The notes below the pieces were generated by a model. The model ran no database searches, was not told the origin of the DNA, and saw only the letters and a program-made list of their open reading frames with translations. DNA of 64,000 nucleotides from Cristatella mucedo (lineage: Eukaryota; Bryozoa; Phylactolaemata; Cristatellidae). Where the stretch lies: contig WPIO01000043.1 of the NCBI GenBank assembly GCA_009760855.2, positions 2,172,001-2,236,000 of the forward strand, written 5' to 3'. Shown here piece after piece: positions 44,990 to 58,039 of the stretch. The translations under genes were made by a program, and so were the position numbers. Within the stretch, counting starts at the first letter, position 1; each line of letters starts with the position of its first letter.

Positions 44990-47900
44990 CAAGGATATCT
45001 AAACCCTAATCGCTTCGTGCTGCTGAGTCTCCCATGCTGGCAGCTGCCTTAGCCACCCCGGCGGCTAGTTACCTGCACGTTCGTTATGATCGTCAGCAGC
45101 TGTTATCGCTTCGTCATCATAGATCATATGCATTCCTGGATATTAATGTTGTTGCTAAGATTCATGAACTATGTATTAACAAAAGGAAAGCACCCAGTAG
45201 CCGCAGTGGCCAGAACCGCCAGGTCAGACGCCGCTCGTTGGGCGGGAACTTCAAGCTGAGTGTCCTCTCGTTTGGTATTCCTAGCATTGTGTCGTACCGC
45301 TCAGCACGCTCCCCCACATGCATCACTGTAAATCTCTTTAACTTAGTGGTCATTAGGCCTGTTAAAACTCCATCGGCCAGACTTAACAATTGCATTTAGA
45401 ATCCTCAATCAATGTGCAATAAGCCTCTGGTAATAAGCGACCTTATTTCTGAAAATGGTATTGACCTGCTCGCCCTAACTGAAACTTGGCTAAAAGCGAT
45501 AAACTGCCTGACAATAAAAGACGCTATCCCATCTGGTTTCTTGTTCTTTTAAACCCTAGATCGCTCAAAAATGGAGGTGGAGTTGCTATTATCGTGCAAT
45601 CGAAATTCAGCTTCAAGCCATTTGCAGTACCCTCGAAGCAGTCTTTTGAATCAATTGTCTTGGTCTCATCCGAAAACAAGCTACCGATAGTGGCAGGAGT
45701 CTATCGCCCACTAGGTACAAAATCCTCCTTTATCTCAGATTTCTCCGATCTCATTTTGATTCTTTGTGCAAGAAATCAATCCTTCCTCGTTATGGGTGAT
45801 TTCAACGTTCACTTTGATAACTTATCTGACGCTTTAAGCACCAAATTTCGTGCATTGACTGACTCATTGTCTCTTGTGGCGCACGTGAATGGCTCTACTC
45901 ACATCAAGAATCACGTACTCGACCAGATTTTCTCATCCAACTGCACCTTGTCATCACCAATTATCACGAAATCCTGCTTATCTGACCACATACAGATCTC
46001 ATTCAATCTACAGTGTGTGCCCACCTCCTCCTCTGAAATTATCTGTGAATTGCGAAATCTTAAGACCCTTGACATCGATGATGTCCGTGCAAAAATATCT
46101 GCTTCCCCTCTGCTGCTCAGTCCTCTCTCCGATCTGTCATTATTGGTAGATAGCTACAACACAACACTAGCTGACATGCCCGACGACTTTGCCCCCATGA
46201 CAAAGTACACTATGGGCCCCCGCCCGGACGGCCTACGGTTTACCATAGAAATAAAACTAGCCAGGTCCACTAGGCGAAAGCTTGAAAAAGGCATACACAA
46301 GATCTGGACTGACTGTCCATCGACGGGCATATGAAGACTACTGTAAGTCGTACCAATCGATCCTAGCAAAGGCCAAGTCTAGCTTCTATAGAAACATTGG
46401 TAAATCAGAGATGCACAATCCAAAAAATGCTGATGTCAACGATGAACCATCTCCTCAACCGCTCCCAGGTTAGCTCCTCACCTGATGATCCTTGCAATGA
46501 TATGGCCGATAGCTTCTCTCGATTCTTTGTGCAGAAGATAGACAAGATCAAGGAATCCATCCCAGCGATGAAAACATCTCCACTAGAATGCTGTTCCCGA
46601 TTCCCGGCTGCACCTCAATGTCTGCATTTAAGCAGGTCACTAGTGATCTAGTCCTGAAGTTCGTATCTCAATCAAAGAAGATAACAAGTCCTCTGGACCC
46701 TGTTCCCACTGCTCTGCTCCTAAGTTGCATTGATCTGCTGCTGCCATGGATAACTAACATCATGAATAAGTCATTAACCTCAGGTCATGTCCTAGCACCT
46801 TCCAAAAAAGCAGCAGTCACTCTCAAAAAATTAAACTAGACCAAGAGAACTTAAGCAACTACCGCCCAGTCTTCCTTCTACAATTCCTGTCAAAGACACT
46901 TGAACGGGTCGTGGCGGACCAGCTAAACTCATATATCGCAACCTCACACCTTGCTAGTAAGTTCCAGTCTAACTTAAGAGCTAATCAGCTCCGCAGAGTC
47001 AGCAACGCTTAGGGTATACAACGACCTAGTTAGGAATGCAGACATGGGGGGAGTGTCTCGGCTTGTTTTGCTGGATCTTTCGGCAGCTTTTGATAACATC
47101 GATTGCAAAGTTCTCCTGGAGCGCCTCTCATCTCGCCTGGGAATCGCTGGCACTGCTCTGCAGTGGTTCAGGTCCGATCTCAGTGGGAGACTCTAGAGTA
47201 TTGACGTGAATGGACTAAGATCATCTGTGGTACTTCTGAAATATTGCATACCTCAGGGTCCCGTGCAAGGTCTGGTTCTTTTCACGTTTTATACTCTCCC
47301 TCTTGCTGATGTGATTGCCAAGCACAATCTAGGCTTTTACTTCTATGCAGATGACACTCAGTTGTACCTTTGCTTTGATCCCTCCCAGCCTTCGAGCACC
47401 TCAAATTCTCTCAACTCACTTGCTGCATGTATCGATGACATCCACACATGGATGGAAGCAAATTTTCCAAAAATAAATGACGATGAAACTAACTTAATAG
47501 TTATGGGCAAACCCAGCGTGATTCAAAAATTGGAAAGGCTGATGCGCAAAATTGGCTCTGCCAGCATATCTCTAGTTGAATCAGCTCGAAATCTAGGCGT
47601 CATATTCCAAAGTGACCTCTCGTTAGATGACTATATCAGCTCCACAGTCAAATATGCCTATTTTCAGCTTCACAACATTGCTAAAATTTGGGCTCGTTTA
47701 GATAAGGATACCACATCTAAGTTGGTCCATGCATTCGTCACATCCCGTCTTGACTTTTGAAACTCATTGCTCGCTGGCCTACCAGCATGTGCGATAAGGC
47801 GTTTGCAGCTGGTGCAAAACTCTGCAGCTAGGCTTGTCTGTCGTGAGCTTCGCAGTTGCCACATTACTCCACTTCTCGCCGACCTGCACTGGTTACCAGT

Positions 47901-48440
47901 CAAGCAACGGATTGACTTCAAGGTTTTGTCGCTCACTTTAAGGTCTCTTCATTCTATGGCTCCAGCCTATCTGTCAGATCTACTTCCCCATCAGGCCAAG
48001 CATCATACCACCCACTTTTCGTAATCCAACAGTCGAAAAATACCCTGTACAAACCTAAAATCCTTTGGAGACAGTGCATTTGGTTCGCATGCTCCCAAAA
48101 CCTGGAACTCCTTCCCACCGTGCGTCAGAACATCCCTTAACCTGACCAAATTTAAAAAGAATTTTAAAAAACACCTATTTTCGACCGCATTTAGTGGGTC
48201 CCTGTCATTCGTCCATCACGTGCTTATGGGTGCAGACACTGTGCTTGCTACCACTTACCACATTTGCATGCTGACCCTGTGCATGTCACCCCTAATCACA
48301 GTTATTCATTTTTGTTTGTTTATCAAGCATGATTTTACTTACCATTCAATTGCATTTCACTTTACAGCAAATGTAAAGCGCCTAGAAAGAGATTAAGTTA
48401 TCTGGGGGCGCTTTATCAAGTAAGTTTTTATTATTAATAA
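44990..48440 (+). mobile_element. LINE-A, near full-length
   Basis: This is the most complete LINE-A copy in order: the 5' region (45034-45399), the endonuclease (about 45405-46150), the pre-RT region (46588-46839), the RT (about 46850-47700), the C-terminus to 48180, the UTR, the tail hairpin (AAGCGCCTAGAAAGAGATTA, 48376) and ATT repeats. At about 3.45 kb it suggests the full family length. It lies in the 20.7-kb intron, same strand as the Ig-like gene. It is inactive because of several frame breaks. Confidence 0.92.
45034..48140 (+). pseudogene. LINE-A polyprotein (endonuclease + RT)
   Basis: An N-terminal segment with VVAKIHELCINKRKAPS is conserved in the other long copies. The APE endonuclease then follows: SENGIDLLALTETWLK (about 45440-45495), VAGVYRPLGTKSSF, MGDFNVHFDNLSD, NHVLDQIF and CLSDHIQISF. 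Its key residues look intact. After the linker comes the RT: LLDLSAAFDNIDCKVLLERL is in a frame closed by a TAG near 47191, and the frame 47206-47760 carries YADDTQLYLCFDPSQPSS. A TGA interrupts SRLDF at 47758. The C-terminal part follows at 47767-48024. The domain order endonuclease-RT without RNase H fits the L2/CR1 group. Confidence 0.9.
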
Positions 48441-50030
<1,590 letters not shown>

Positions 50031-50049
50031 TTACATACACATTTTGCAG

Positions 50050-50332
50050 GTCATGTTTGGTTCCGTGGACGTTACCAAAGCGGCAGTGATGTATGTTACC
50101 TCTGAATTCTTTCCATACGATCCGAGACAGCATCCGACAATCTTTTCGGCCTTGTACTACCACGTGTTCACTGCTTACACGCTCAACATGTCGGAAGTAT
50201 GCAATAATACAATCGTGTCATGCATAGCTTGGAACTCAAACCAAACGTATAAGCGTCCTCAAGTGACAAAGGGATACCTAACATCTGACAGCTGTGAGCA
50301 GCAAACTGGCGGCAATTATCTGAAAAGTTCAG
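50050..50332 (+). CDS. Ig-like membrane protein, exon completing the last Ig domain
   Basis: This is a 283-nt exon with acceptor TTTTGCAG and donor GTAATT, phase 0 in and phase 1 out, open for 94 codons. It includes VTKAAVMYVTSEFFPYDP, YYHVFTAYTLNMSEVCNN and TIVSCIAWNSNQTYK. NMS, NNT and NQT are N-glycosylation sites, and there are three cysteines. The F-strand motif is less canonical than in the earlier domain (IVSC without D-x-G), so the fold here is inferred from its position and from the 29198 half. It ends GGNYLKSS and joins GT of the last exon to give Gly. Confidence 0.82.
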
Positions 50333-50374
50333 GTAATTGCATATTCTGATCTGTAATTAGTAGTAATTATAACA

Positions 50375-51235
50375 ATAATAACCATATTATTACACTTGAT
50401 AAAGTGCCCTCAGAGAACTCAATCTCTTTCTGGGCCCTTTACATTTGCTGCAAAGTAAAACGAGATTGAATGGTAAGTAATATCATGCTTGATAAACAAT
50501 ATGAATAACATGGTTAGGGGTGACATGCACAGGGTCAGCATGCAAATGTGGTTAGTGGCAGCAAGCACAGTGTCAGCACGCATAAGCACATGAAGGTCGA
50601 ACCACAGGGACCCACTAAATGCTGTCCTAAATAGGTGTGTTTTTAAGTTCTTTTTAAATGTGGTCAAGTCAGGGGACGTTGTGAAGCAAGTCGGTAGTGA
50701 GTTAAAGGATTGGGGAGCATACGAAACAAATACACGGTCTCCAAAGAATTTGAAGTTTGTAAGAGGTATTGGTAAACTGTTGGATTCCGCAAAGCTGGTG
50801 GTACAATGCTTGGTTTGGTGGGGGAGTAAATCTAAGAGATAGGTTGGAGCCAAAGAATGAAGTGACATAAAAGTGAGCGAAAAAACCTTCAAGGTGATCC
50901 GTTGCTTGACTGGGAGCCAGTGCAGGTCGGTGAGAAGTGGTGTGATGTGGCAACTGGGATGCTCACGACAGACAAGGCTAGCTCCGGAGCTTTGCACAAG
51001 CTGTAAGCGCCTGATTGCACAAGCTGGTAGGCCAGCGAGCAGTGAATTACAGATGTCAAGATGGGATGTGTGGAATGCATGGACCAACTTAGATGTGGTG
51101 TCCTTATATAAATAAGCCCTAATTTCAGCCAAGTTAAGTATCTGAGAGTAGGGAGACTTCATCATGGAGCTGAAGTAGGCATCTAACGTTGGGTCACTTT
51201 GGAACACGACACCTAGAATTCGAGCTAATTCAATG
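50375..51235 (-). mobile_element. LINE-A, 5'-truncated copy
   Basis: The ATT-type tract (AATAATAACCATATTATTAC), tail, UTR and a long open C-terminal region (51297-50419 frame) are present. That region has LVHAFHTSHLDICNSLLAGL, HWLPVKQRITLKVFSL and SLPTCFTTSPDLTTFKKNL. The frame even reads through the UTR, so it is little damaged. It is truncated just after the RT core. It lies in the last intron of the Ig-like gene, in antisense. Confidence 0.88.
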
Positions 51236-51502
51236 TAAATGATTTTAATGCAGAAGCTAACGTGAAATAACCTGAACAATTTATAAGTTGACAACACCTA
51301 TTAAAAGCTTTATTTAGGATTCATTCCACTGCATAAGTCTCTGCAAACTTGTGAATAGTTAATGGTAACCTCCGGTAAAATTTCTTAGCTAGCAATAACA
51401 TTAAACAAAGTTATTCTCGATATTATAAGATAGTACGATTAAGCATCACTTATGGATTATTTATATCACATTGGGTCTCTTTTAGCAACATTTGTCTTGT
51501 AG

Positions 51503-51627
51503 GTAAGGTGCCGACGCCATATTCGACCTTCACCACAATCGCTCTGGCTATCATCGTCTCTCTTTGTGGATTCGCCAGTTTTGGTGCCCGGGAGGAAGTG
51601 ATTGCTACTCCTCAAGCGACAAAGTAG
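51503..51627 (+). CDS. Ig-like membrane protein, last exon: membrane anchor and tail
   Basis: The acceptor TTGTCTTGTAG is followed by phase 1 entry and 41 codons ending in TAG (51625-51627). It encodes a proline/threonine stalk (KVPTPYSTF) and a hydrophobic segment of about 20 residues (TTIALAIIVSLCGFASFG). A short charged tail, AREEVIATPQATK, follows. This fits a type I membrane protein with a ~12-residue cytoplasmic tail. No signalling motif (ITAM/ITIM) is visible. A GPI signal is less likely because the polar tail follows the hydrophobic part. I see no clear AATAAA just downstream, so the poly(A) site is unassigned. Confidence 0.83.
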
Positions 51628-51869
51628 CTATTCGAGTTTTAAATGGATTTTGAGAAACACCACATGGATGAAGGAGGCAATTACTTGCTTATCAATAATC
51701 AAATGTCTGCAGAATTTTAACCGAAGACTATAAGCTGATACATTGTCGTTCAGTTTTTGGTTTGAAGTTGCACACACGTCACTGTAGTTGGCATAGTATT
51801 CGGACGTAATGCTTTTTTGGGCCCCGCCAAGTGAGGGCGAGGATCACTAGTGCTGTTGCGATTCCACGC

Positions 51870-52110
51870 ACGTGTTTATCTCAGCATTTAGTGGGTCCTC
51901 GTGACTTGCCCTTTGTGTGCTTATGGGTGCTGACACTCTGCCTGCTCCTACTGACCATACTTTATATGTTGACACTGTGCATGTCACATCTAACCGTTTT
52001 ATGCTTGCTTAGATTGTACATGTAACTACAAACGATTTGATCGTGCTTCTTTTAAACATAAGTGCGTAGATTTCAATTAAGCTCCCCGAAGGTGCTATGC
52101 AATTGTTCAT
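51870..52110 (+). mobile_element. LINE-A-like old UTR copy
   Basis: It starts at AGCATTTAGTGGGTCC (the ORF end) and runs through the UTR to the older-type tail (AGATTTCAATTAAGCTCCCC then GAAGGTGCTATGCAA). It is similar in type to the copy ending at 3235. Confidence 0.7.
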
Positions 52111-53425
52111 GTTAATGTTATATACATCATAGCTACTATACCACCACTGTTAGCCGACAAGCAAGTCATTCTTGTGCTTCGCATCCGAGTGAATAGCAAC
52201 TTTCAAGAAAGTGATGAGAAGTTTGGTTCACACAGAGAGCAACCGGTTAGCATGCTGTTCAAAGGGAAAACGCGTAAATGCAATCTAATTTTTGGCTAAT
52301 TTCCGAAAAGGAAAGCGTTAAAAGTGACATGGCCAACCATGTCTATACCAGAAGAAGTCCATTAATAACATCGCCACAAACAAAAATACCGATATCAGCA
52401 TCATATTAAACCTGTGCCCCATGATATTTAACATTATTAAATCGACTCACTTGTTGCAGCTTGGTGAGGAAAGCGTACGGAGGCTTATAAAGCTTCCTCA
52501 CGGTTTAACTGGGACTTGTGAATTGCATAATTCAGCCGATACTTGACGGATCAATGTCACATTTTCAAAATATCTGAGTCCGATTTGCAAATATCTGCAG
52601 GTAGTTTTTTTGATAATTTCAGTAGGATGCAGTTACCTATATATGTCTATGATTAAAGAAGATTACTAAAAAGAAAGCGATATTGATTTCAGAACACTCA
52701 TAGGTATCTAAACGTCAGTTCATGTACCTTTAAAAATCCTACAAGATAACCTATAGGAATAATAATATCAAGCTTAAATCATCATACTCAGGTTTCAACG
52801 CAATGACCAGGTTAAAATCCATAGAACAATAATACTGTCAGGGCAGCATGTTAGTATGCTGTCTGGCATTAAGATCTAAATTATAAATACCAAAGATAGC
52901 AAAACACTTTGAAAAGTACATCCCCGTTGCAATTGGTGATTGGAAAGGCTGTGCTTACCCGGTTAAGGTATTTATTTTTGGAGCTTAGAGAACTTAATTC
53001 ATAACTGGAGGCTTTACCACTCACTTCTGCAAAAATTATACCAGCAATTTTTGACTTGCAGGTATCAAGTATAAAAAAGCTGTTGAATATAATTCTTAAG
53101 CCTGAACGCTAAAGCTCACATGAACCAAATCCCGACCGACGGTTAGAAATACCTCTAGTTAGGATTCAGCACCAAGTCAGGCGCAACCAAACAAGCAAAC
53201 CATATTGGAAATAAGTAAGACGGTTTCACAATATCAAAAAAGCTACACTAATCCAATACATCTTTGGCTGAGCAAATGCATTTTAAAGTGAGACCTAAAG
53301 GGCAGGGTTCTTTGCAGCAGGGGACATACAAAATAAGGGAGTTGCAGACATGCCATACACATACATGTGCCAAACAGCTACAAACGATATGTTGTGTTGG
53401 TCACTGGATGGTATCAATGTAGGAG
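52111..53425. other. Intergenic DNA, nothing recognised
   Basis: These 1.3 kb downstream of the Ig-like gene are AT-rich. No coding or repeat feature can be supported. Confidence 0.5.
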
Positions 53426-53429
53426 AGGG

Positions 53430-53484
53430 AGTGGTGAGATTTATGTAGCGCCTAGGAGAGGTTGTTACTAGGAGCCCTATAACA
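53430..53484 (+). repeat. Solo SINE-1/LINE-A tail
   Basis: ATTTATGTAGCGCCTAGGAG followed by GGAGCCCTATAAC and AATAAT repeats resembles the shared tail with nothing attached upstream. Confidence 0.45.
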
Positions 53485-54590
53485 ATAATAATAATAGTAA
53501 TAACAATAATAACAATACACTTGTAAAAGCACCGTCAGAGGACTCAATATTTTTCAAGGCGCTTTACACATCCTGCAAAGGAAACACGATCGAATGGTGA
53601 GTGATATCATGTTTGATAAACAACATGAATATCATGGTTACCGTTGACACTCACAGGGTCAGCATTGAAGTGTAGTCTGTGGCAGCATGCACAGTGTCAG
53701 CACACATAATCACATAAAGAACCAATCACAGTGACCCACTCAGTGCTGTCATAACAAGGTGCGTTTTTACTTTGTTTTTAAATATGGTATAGTCAGGGGA
53801 TGTCGTGATGCAAGTCGGGAGTGAGTTCTAGGCTTTGGGAGCGAACGAACAAAATGCGTGACTTCTAAAAGATGTGAGGTCAGTACGAGGTATCGGTAAA
53901 CAGCCTCCATAAACGGGTTGGTGCGATGCTTGGCCTGGACTGAGGGCAGCCAAAGAATGAAGCGACCTAAAAGTGAGCGGCAAAACCGTAAAGTTGATTC
54001 GTAGCTTGACCGGCAGCCAGTGCAGGTCTGCGAGAAGTAGTGTGATGCGGCAACTGGGACTCTCACGACCGACAGGCCTAGCTGCAGAGTTCTGAACCAG
54101 CTGTAAGCGCCTGATTGCACATGCCGGTAGACCAGCGAACAGTGACTTACAGAAGTCAAGGTAGAATGTCACAGATGCATGGACCAACTTATACGCGGTA
54201 TCCCTATCTAAATAAGCCCGAATTCCAGAAAGGTTGTGCAGCTGAAAGTCGGTGGACTTGATTGTGGAGCTGATGTGGTCGTCTAACGAAAGCTAGCTTT
54301 GGAACATGACTCCGAGAATTCGTGCAGATTCAACAAATGATATGCTGGCAGAGCTGATCTTAAACGCTAGCCTTTCCAATTTCGGAATCAAATTTGGTTC
54401 TCCGATGACTAGCAAGTCAGTATTGTTATCATTTAATTTAAGAAAATATGTCTGCCATCCGCATGTGAATGTCATCAATACATGCAGCAAGGTAGTTGAG
54501 AGAATTCGGGGTGATAGAAAGCTGGGAGGGATCAAAGCAAAGATACAACTGAGCTTCATCCACATAGAAGGGAATGCTTAAAGTTAGCCA
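53485..54590 (-). mobile_element. LINE-A, 5'-truncated copy
   Basis: The ATT-type tract, tail (53520-53575) and UTR are followed by the C-terminal ORF in broken frames (54187-53828, LPACAIRRLQLVQNSAARPV). The segment 54565-54293 carries YFLKLNDNNTDLLVIGEPNL. The YADD region is altered: the matching frame reads YVDEAQLYLCF, so catalysis would be lost. Confidence 0.82.
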
Positions 54591-55440
54591 CCATGTGAAG
54601 TGAAAAGGAATCCAAATAGGTAATGTTTTACTAAAATGAAATGATGAAATGTTGGGAACCGTTGTTGAGCGACGGATATTTCCAGAGTTTCGGCGAAACC
54701 AGCTTAAGCCCCAATGCTTGCAACAATTCACTTGAGTAACGGTAGCCTGCGGCCGCCAAGGATCATAGCAGCTGAAGAGGGCGGAAACCCATTACAAGAA
54801 TCGAGAAGTTTAAATAGGTTGAAAAATAATTGTTCTCGAATAGAGGTGGACGCGTGTGAGACGATCTTTGAGTGGATTCGTAGCATGCTAAAGAAAAAGA
54901 GAGGCTCATACACAAGTTGTTGTGAGGCTTTGACGTGGCAACTAGTACGATCTTGCATACCCGCTATTTTTAAAGGTTGAGGTATCGTGGAATTAGCATA
55001 TCGGCTGCACACATTTCCGTTGCACTTTAAGTGAATTGATTCACTTTTAGGAAAAGTCTGAGCATGAGGGGAAGTTGATGCGAAACTACTATCTTCAAAT
55101 TAGGAAGTAACTATACAATAACAATTACAATTGGTATCACGTAAGTTCACTCATCATCAACCTCTATTGACTTTGATTACTACTGCCAAGTTCTCCTATA
55201 TCGTCAAGATAAAGACAACAATACATTTATATGCAAGCCTACTAAATTTGTGATCTTTGAAAGTATAGGGGTGCTGTTGAGCATCTGGCATTTTGATAAA
55301 GCTCCAGAAGTTTTGGCAGTCATTGAGAGTTAGCTTAAGCCACTGATTCGCACTGCTATCACCGAAGACATCCATGACAGATTCAAAATTTCTTGTTGGC
55401 CTACTCCTTGAAGGCTGAAACTTCTAGAAGAGTGGATGTT
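54591..55440. other. Unassigned intergenic DNA with an 88-codon ORF
   Basis: The frame 54714-54980 (+) encodes a helical-looking, charged peptide with IEVDACETIFEWIRSMLKKK and CCEALTWQLVRSC. I do not recognise it. It could be an orphan exon (AAAG|GTTGAG at its end resembles a weak donor) or a transposase scrap. Confidence 0.3.
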
Positions 55441-55446
55441 GCTATT

Positions 55447-55590
55447 TGAATTGGCCCAGTGGTTAAGGCGCTCGCTCCGACCAATGCCTGGCCGAGGTCG
55501 TGCACTTGAGCCCGTGGTATATATGAGACTCACATAAATATATAATATGTTCTATAGAGCACTACAAAAATGAATTATTTATTATATATA
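55447..55590 (+). mobile_element. SINE-1 copy, diverged
   Basis: The head TGGCCCAGTGGTTAAGGCGC and CTCGCTCCGACCAATG, box B-like CACTTGAGCCCG, and a degenerate tail (AGAGCACTACAAAAATGAAT) end in ATTATATATA. Confidence 0.7.
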
Positions 55591-56215
55591 GATGTTAAAT
55601 TTTAAAATTTCTGATTTCTTGACTTGGACTTTACTATTTAATGCATTTGCGGTTTTATTTCCAGCTACTGCTAATATGCTGATGGCTATGGTAGTTTCTC
55701 TTCGATCAGGTAGCAATTCTTGCCAGGTCTTAAACGTATAGTGGTATGTAAGAGTTATTCCCTCATCGAATTGATCTTTTCCTCCTTCTATGAAGTTTGA
55801 AGGTGTATTTTGAGAGCCCATGTGGTACACTATGTTTTAATTTGCATTCACTGCTAGAGGATTTCTGCCTATATGATTACATTAAAGCTGTCGATGATAT
55901 AACTGGGCTCATTTTTTGATCTAGTCTGGTCTCGCCATCGTTGCATATTCTGATATCGTCAATAACGTCACGACTTAAGAGCGAATGTTGCAATAGTTCT
56001 CACTGTATGGTTATGATTCTGCATCCACAGTTGGATGTCTGTGGAGAAACTCAGTGACTCTTGATATCGATGCAGCTAAAGCAGTACTTTCATACCTGCC
56101 CTCTAACCTGTTCCTTCCCACCTATTTTTCCGCAGCGATGGAGTGCTAGAAAACAGTAATAGCCAGCTACCTTCTTGCAATGCAAGTCTAATAAACTTAC
56201 TGCCCTGTCACGGCC
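55591..56215. other. Intergenic DNA, nothing recognised
   Basis: No repeat or coding feature that I can name. Confidence 0.45.
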
Positions 56216-56220
56216 TAGGT

Positions 56221-57260
56221 AATAATAATAATATTATTAATAATGCAATTGATAAAGCGCCCACATAGAACTCAATCTCTTTCTAGGTGCTTTGCATTTG
56301 CTGCAAAGGGAAACTTGATTGAATTGGGAGTACTATCATGCTCCATAAACAACATAAATAGCATGGATAGGGATGACATGCCCAGGGTCAGCATGCAAGT
56401 ACTGGTTTGGTCCAGAGATTAAGGTGCTCCCTGCGACCAAGGTCAGGCTGAGGTCGTTGGTTCGATACCAGAGGCATATGTGAAGCGCCTGAATAGAAAT
56501 TAGGTTTTCTTGGGGTGCTATACAAATAAATTATTGTAAGTGTGGTTAGTGGCAGCATGCAGTGTCCGCACGCATAAGAACATGAAGGATGAATCAGGGG
56601 GACCCTCTAAATGCTGACCTAAATAGGTGTGTTTTTAAGTGCTTTTAAATGTGGTCAAGTCAGGGTATGTTCTGACGCAAGTCAGGAGTGAGTTCCAGGC
56701 TTTGGGAGCATACAAACTAAAATAGCGGTCTCCAAAGGATTTGAGGTTTGTACGAGGCATTGGTAAACTATTTAATTCCGAAAAGTGGTGGTACGATGCA
56801 TGGCCTAGTGGGGTAGTAGATCTGAGAGATAGGCTGGAGCCAAATAATTAAGTGACCTAACAGTGAGCGACAAAACCTAGAAGTTGATCCGTTGGTTAAC
56901 CGGCAGCCAGTGCAGGTTGGCGAGAAGTGGTGTGATGTGGCAACTGCCAAGCTCACGACAGACAAGCCAACTGCAAAGTTTTGCACTAGCTGTAATTGCC
57001 TGATTGCACGTGCCGGTAGGCCAGCAAGCAGTGAGTTACAGAGGCCAAGACGGGATGTCACCAATGTATGGACCAACTTCGACGTGGTGTCCTTATCTAG
57101 GCAAGCTCGAATTTTAGCAATGTTATGTAGCTGACAGTAAGCCGACTTGACTGTGGAGCTAATTGGTCATCTACGAGAGGTCACTTTGGAACATGACACC
57201 TAGATTTCCAGCTGATTCAACTGGAGATCTGCTGACCGAGTCAATTTTGAACTTTCTTAT
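56221..57260 (-). mobile_element. LINE-A, 5'-truncated copy interrupted by SINE-1
   Basis: The ATT tract and tail (56221-56300) and the start of the UTR precede a SINE-1 at 56403-56535. LINE-A then resumes at TGTGGTTAGTGGCAGCATGC. The ORF remnant 57076-56768 reads MVHTLVTSRLGLCNSLLAGL. The copy reaches the segment after the RT core before truncation. Confidence 0.85.
56403..56535 (+). mobile_element. SINE-1 copy nested in LINE-A
   Basis: The copy has a head GGTTTGGTCCAGAGATTAAG, box B-like TTGGTTCGATACC and a tail GCCTGAATAGAAATTAGG then TTTTCTTGGGGTGCTATA. It lies in the UTR of a LINE-A copy. An imperfect short duplication flanks it (GCAAGTA left, GTAAGTG right). Confidence 0.88.
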
Positions 57261-57695
57261 GACTGAGTTAAATGAAGCAAACGATATAAAGCGCCGACTC
57301 GAGAAGCCAGCCAAACACCCGTACTCACTTTCCCGGCATGGAAATTAAGGCCAATAGTTCCACCCTTGACGACTAAGCTTAAGTCCATATCAGTGAAGTG
57401 AATCAGTGAAGAAATTCAGTGACAAGTTGGGGATTCACAGGCAAATAAGCAAAAAGTGCTAGTTTTTTTGTATTAAACATATTCTTAAAACCACTCAACA
57501 AAGGAAACGTCTCAGAGAACTTAATCATCGGTTAGAAGTCTGATTATTAGCGTATTCCTTTTATTTAGGACTAATGCAACCCTACTGGCTTTCCCTACTA
57601 GTAACTCACTATGCGAAAGCGACGACCTGCTCGCCCACTCAACCCGCTTTCATGCTATCACTGTTGAACTCATTTTCAGGCTCGAATCCATGGTT
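57261..57695. other. Intergenic DNA, nothing recognised
   Basis: No assignable feature. Confidence 0.4.
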
Positions 57696-57699
57696 AGAA

Positions 57700-57905
57700 T
57701 GACCTCATTATAATATATCGATGACGAAGTGATAAGAGCCGCTGACGATCATAACTAACGTGCAGGTTATTAGCCGCCGGCGTGGCTAATGTAGCCGCCC
57801 GAGTGGGAGACCCAGCAGCCCGAAGCGATAAGCGTTTAGATATCCATAGGCACGTAATTTCTTACGCGATACGGTCAAATAACAATCACAATAACTTTGA
57901 ATAGG
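57700..57905 (-). mobile_element. LINE-A 5'-region fragment
   Basis: It matches the 5' region of the long LINE-A copies (GATCATAACTAACGTGCAGG, then GTGGGAGACCCAGCAGCC and GATACGGTCAAAT). It is unusual because most fragments keep the 3' end; here only the 5' region survives, so it came from a deleted longer copy. Confidence 0.8.
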
Positions 57906-58039
57906 CCTTGGCTGTATTATTTCCGTATACAATGTTCGCAAGAACTTCGGCTTTCGGAAAAATTCTGCAACGAACACGAACGCACGTGAAAGCGCTCCAC
58001 GTGAGCAGGCCAGAAGCTATCGTGCGACCTACTCCAAGT

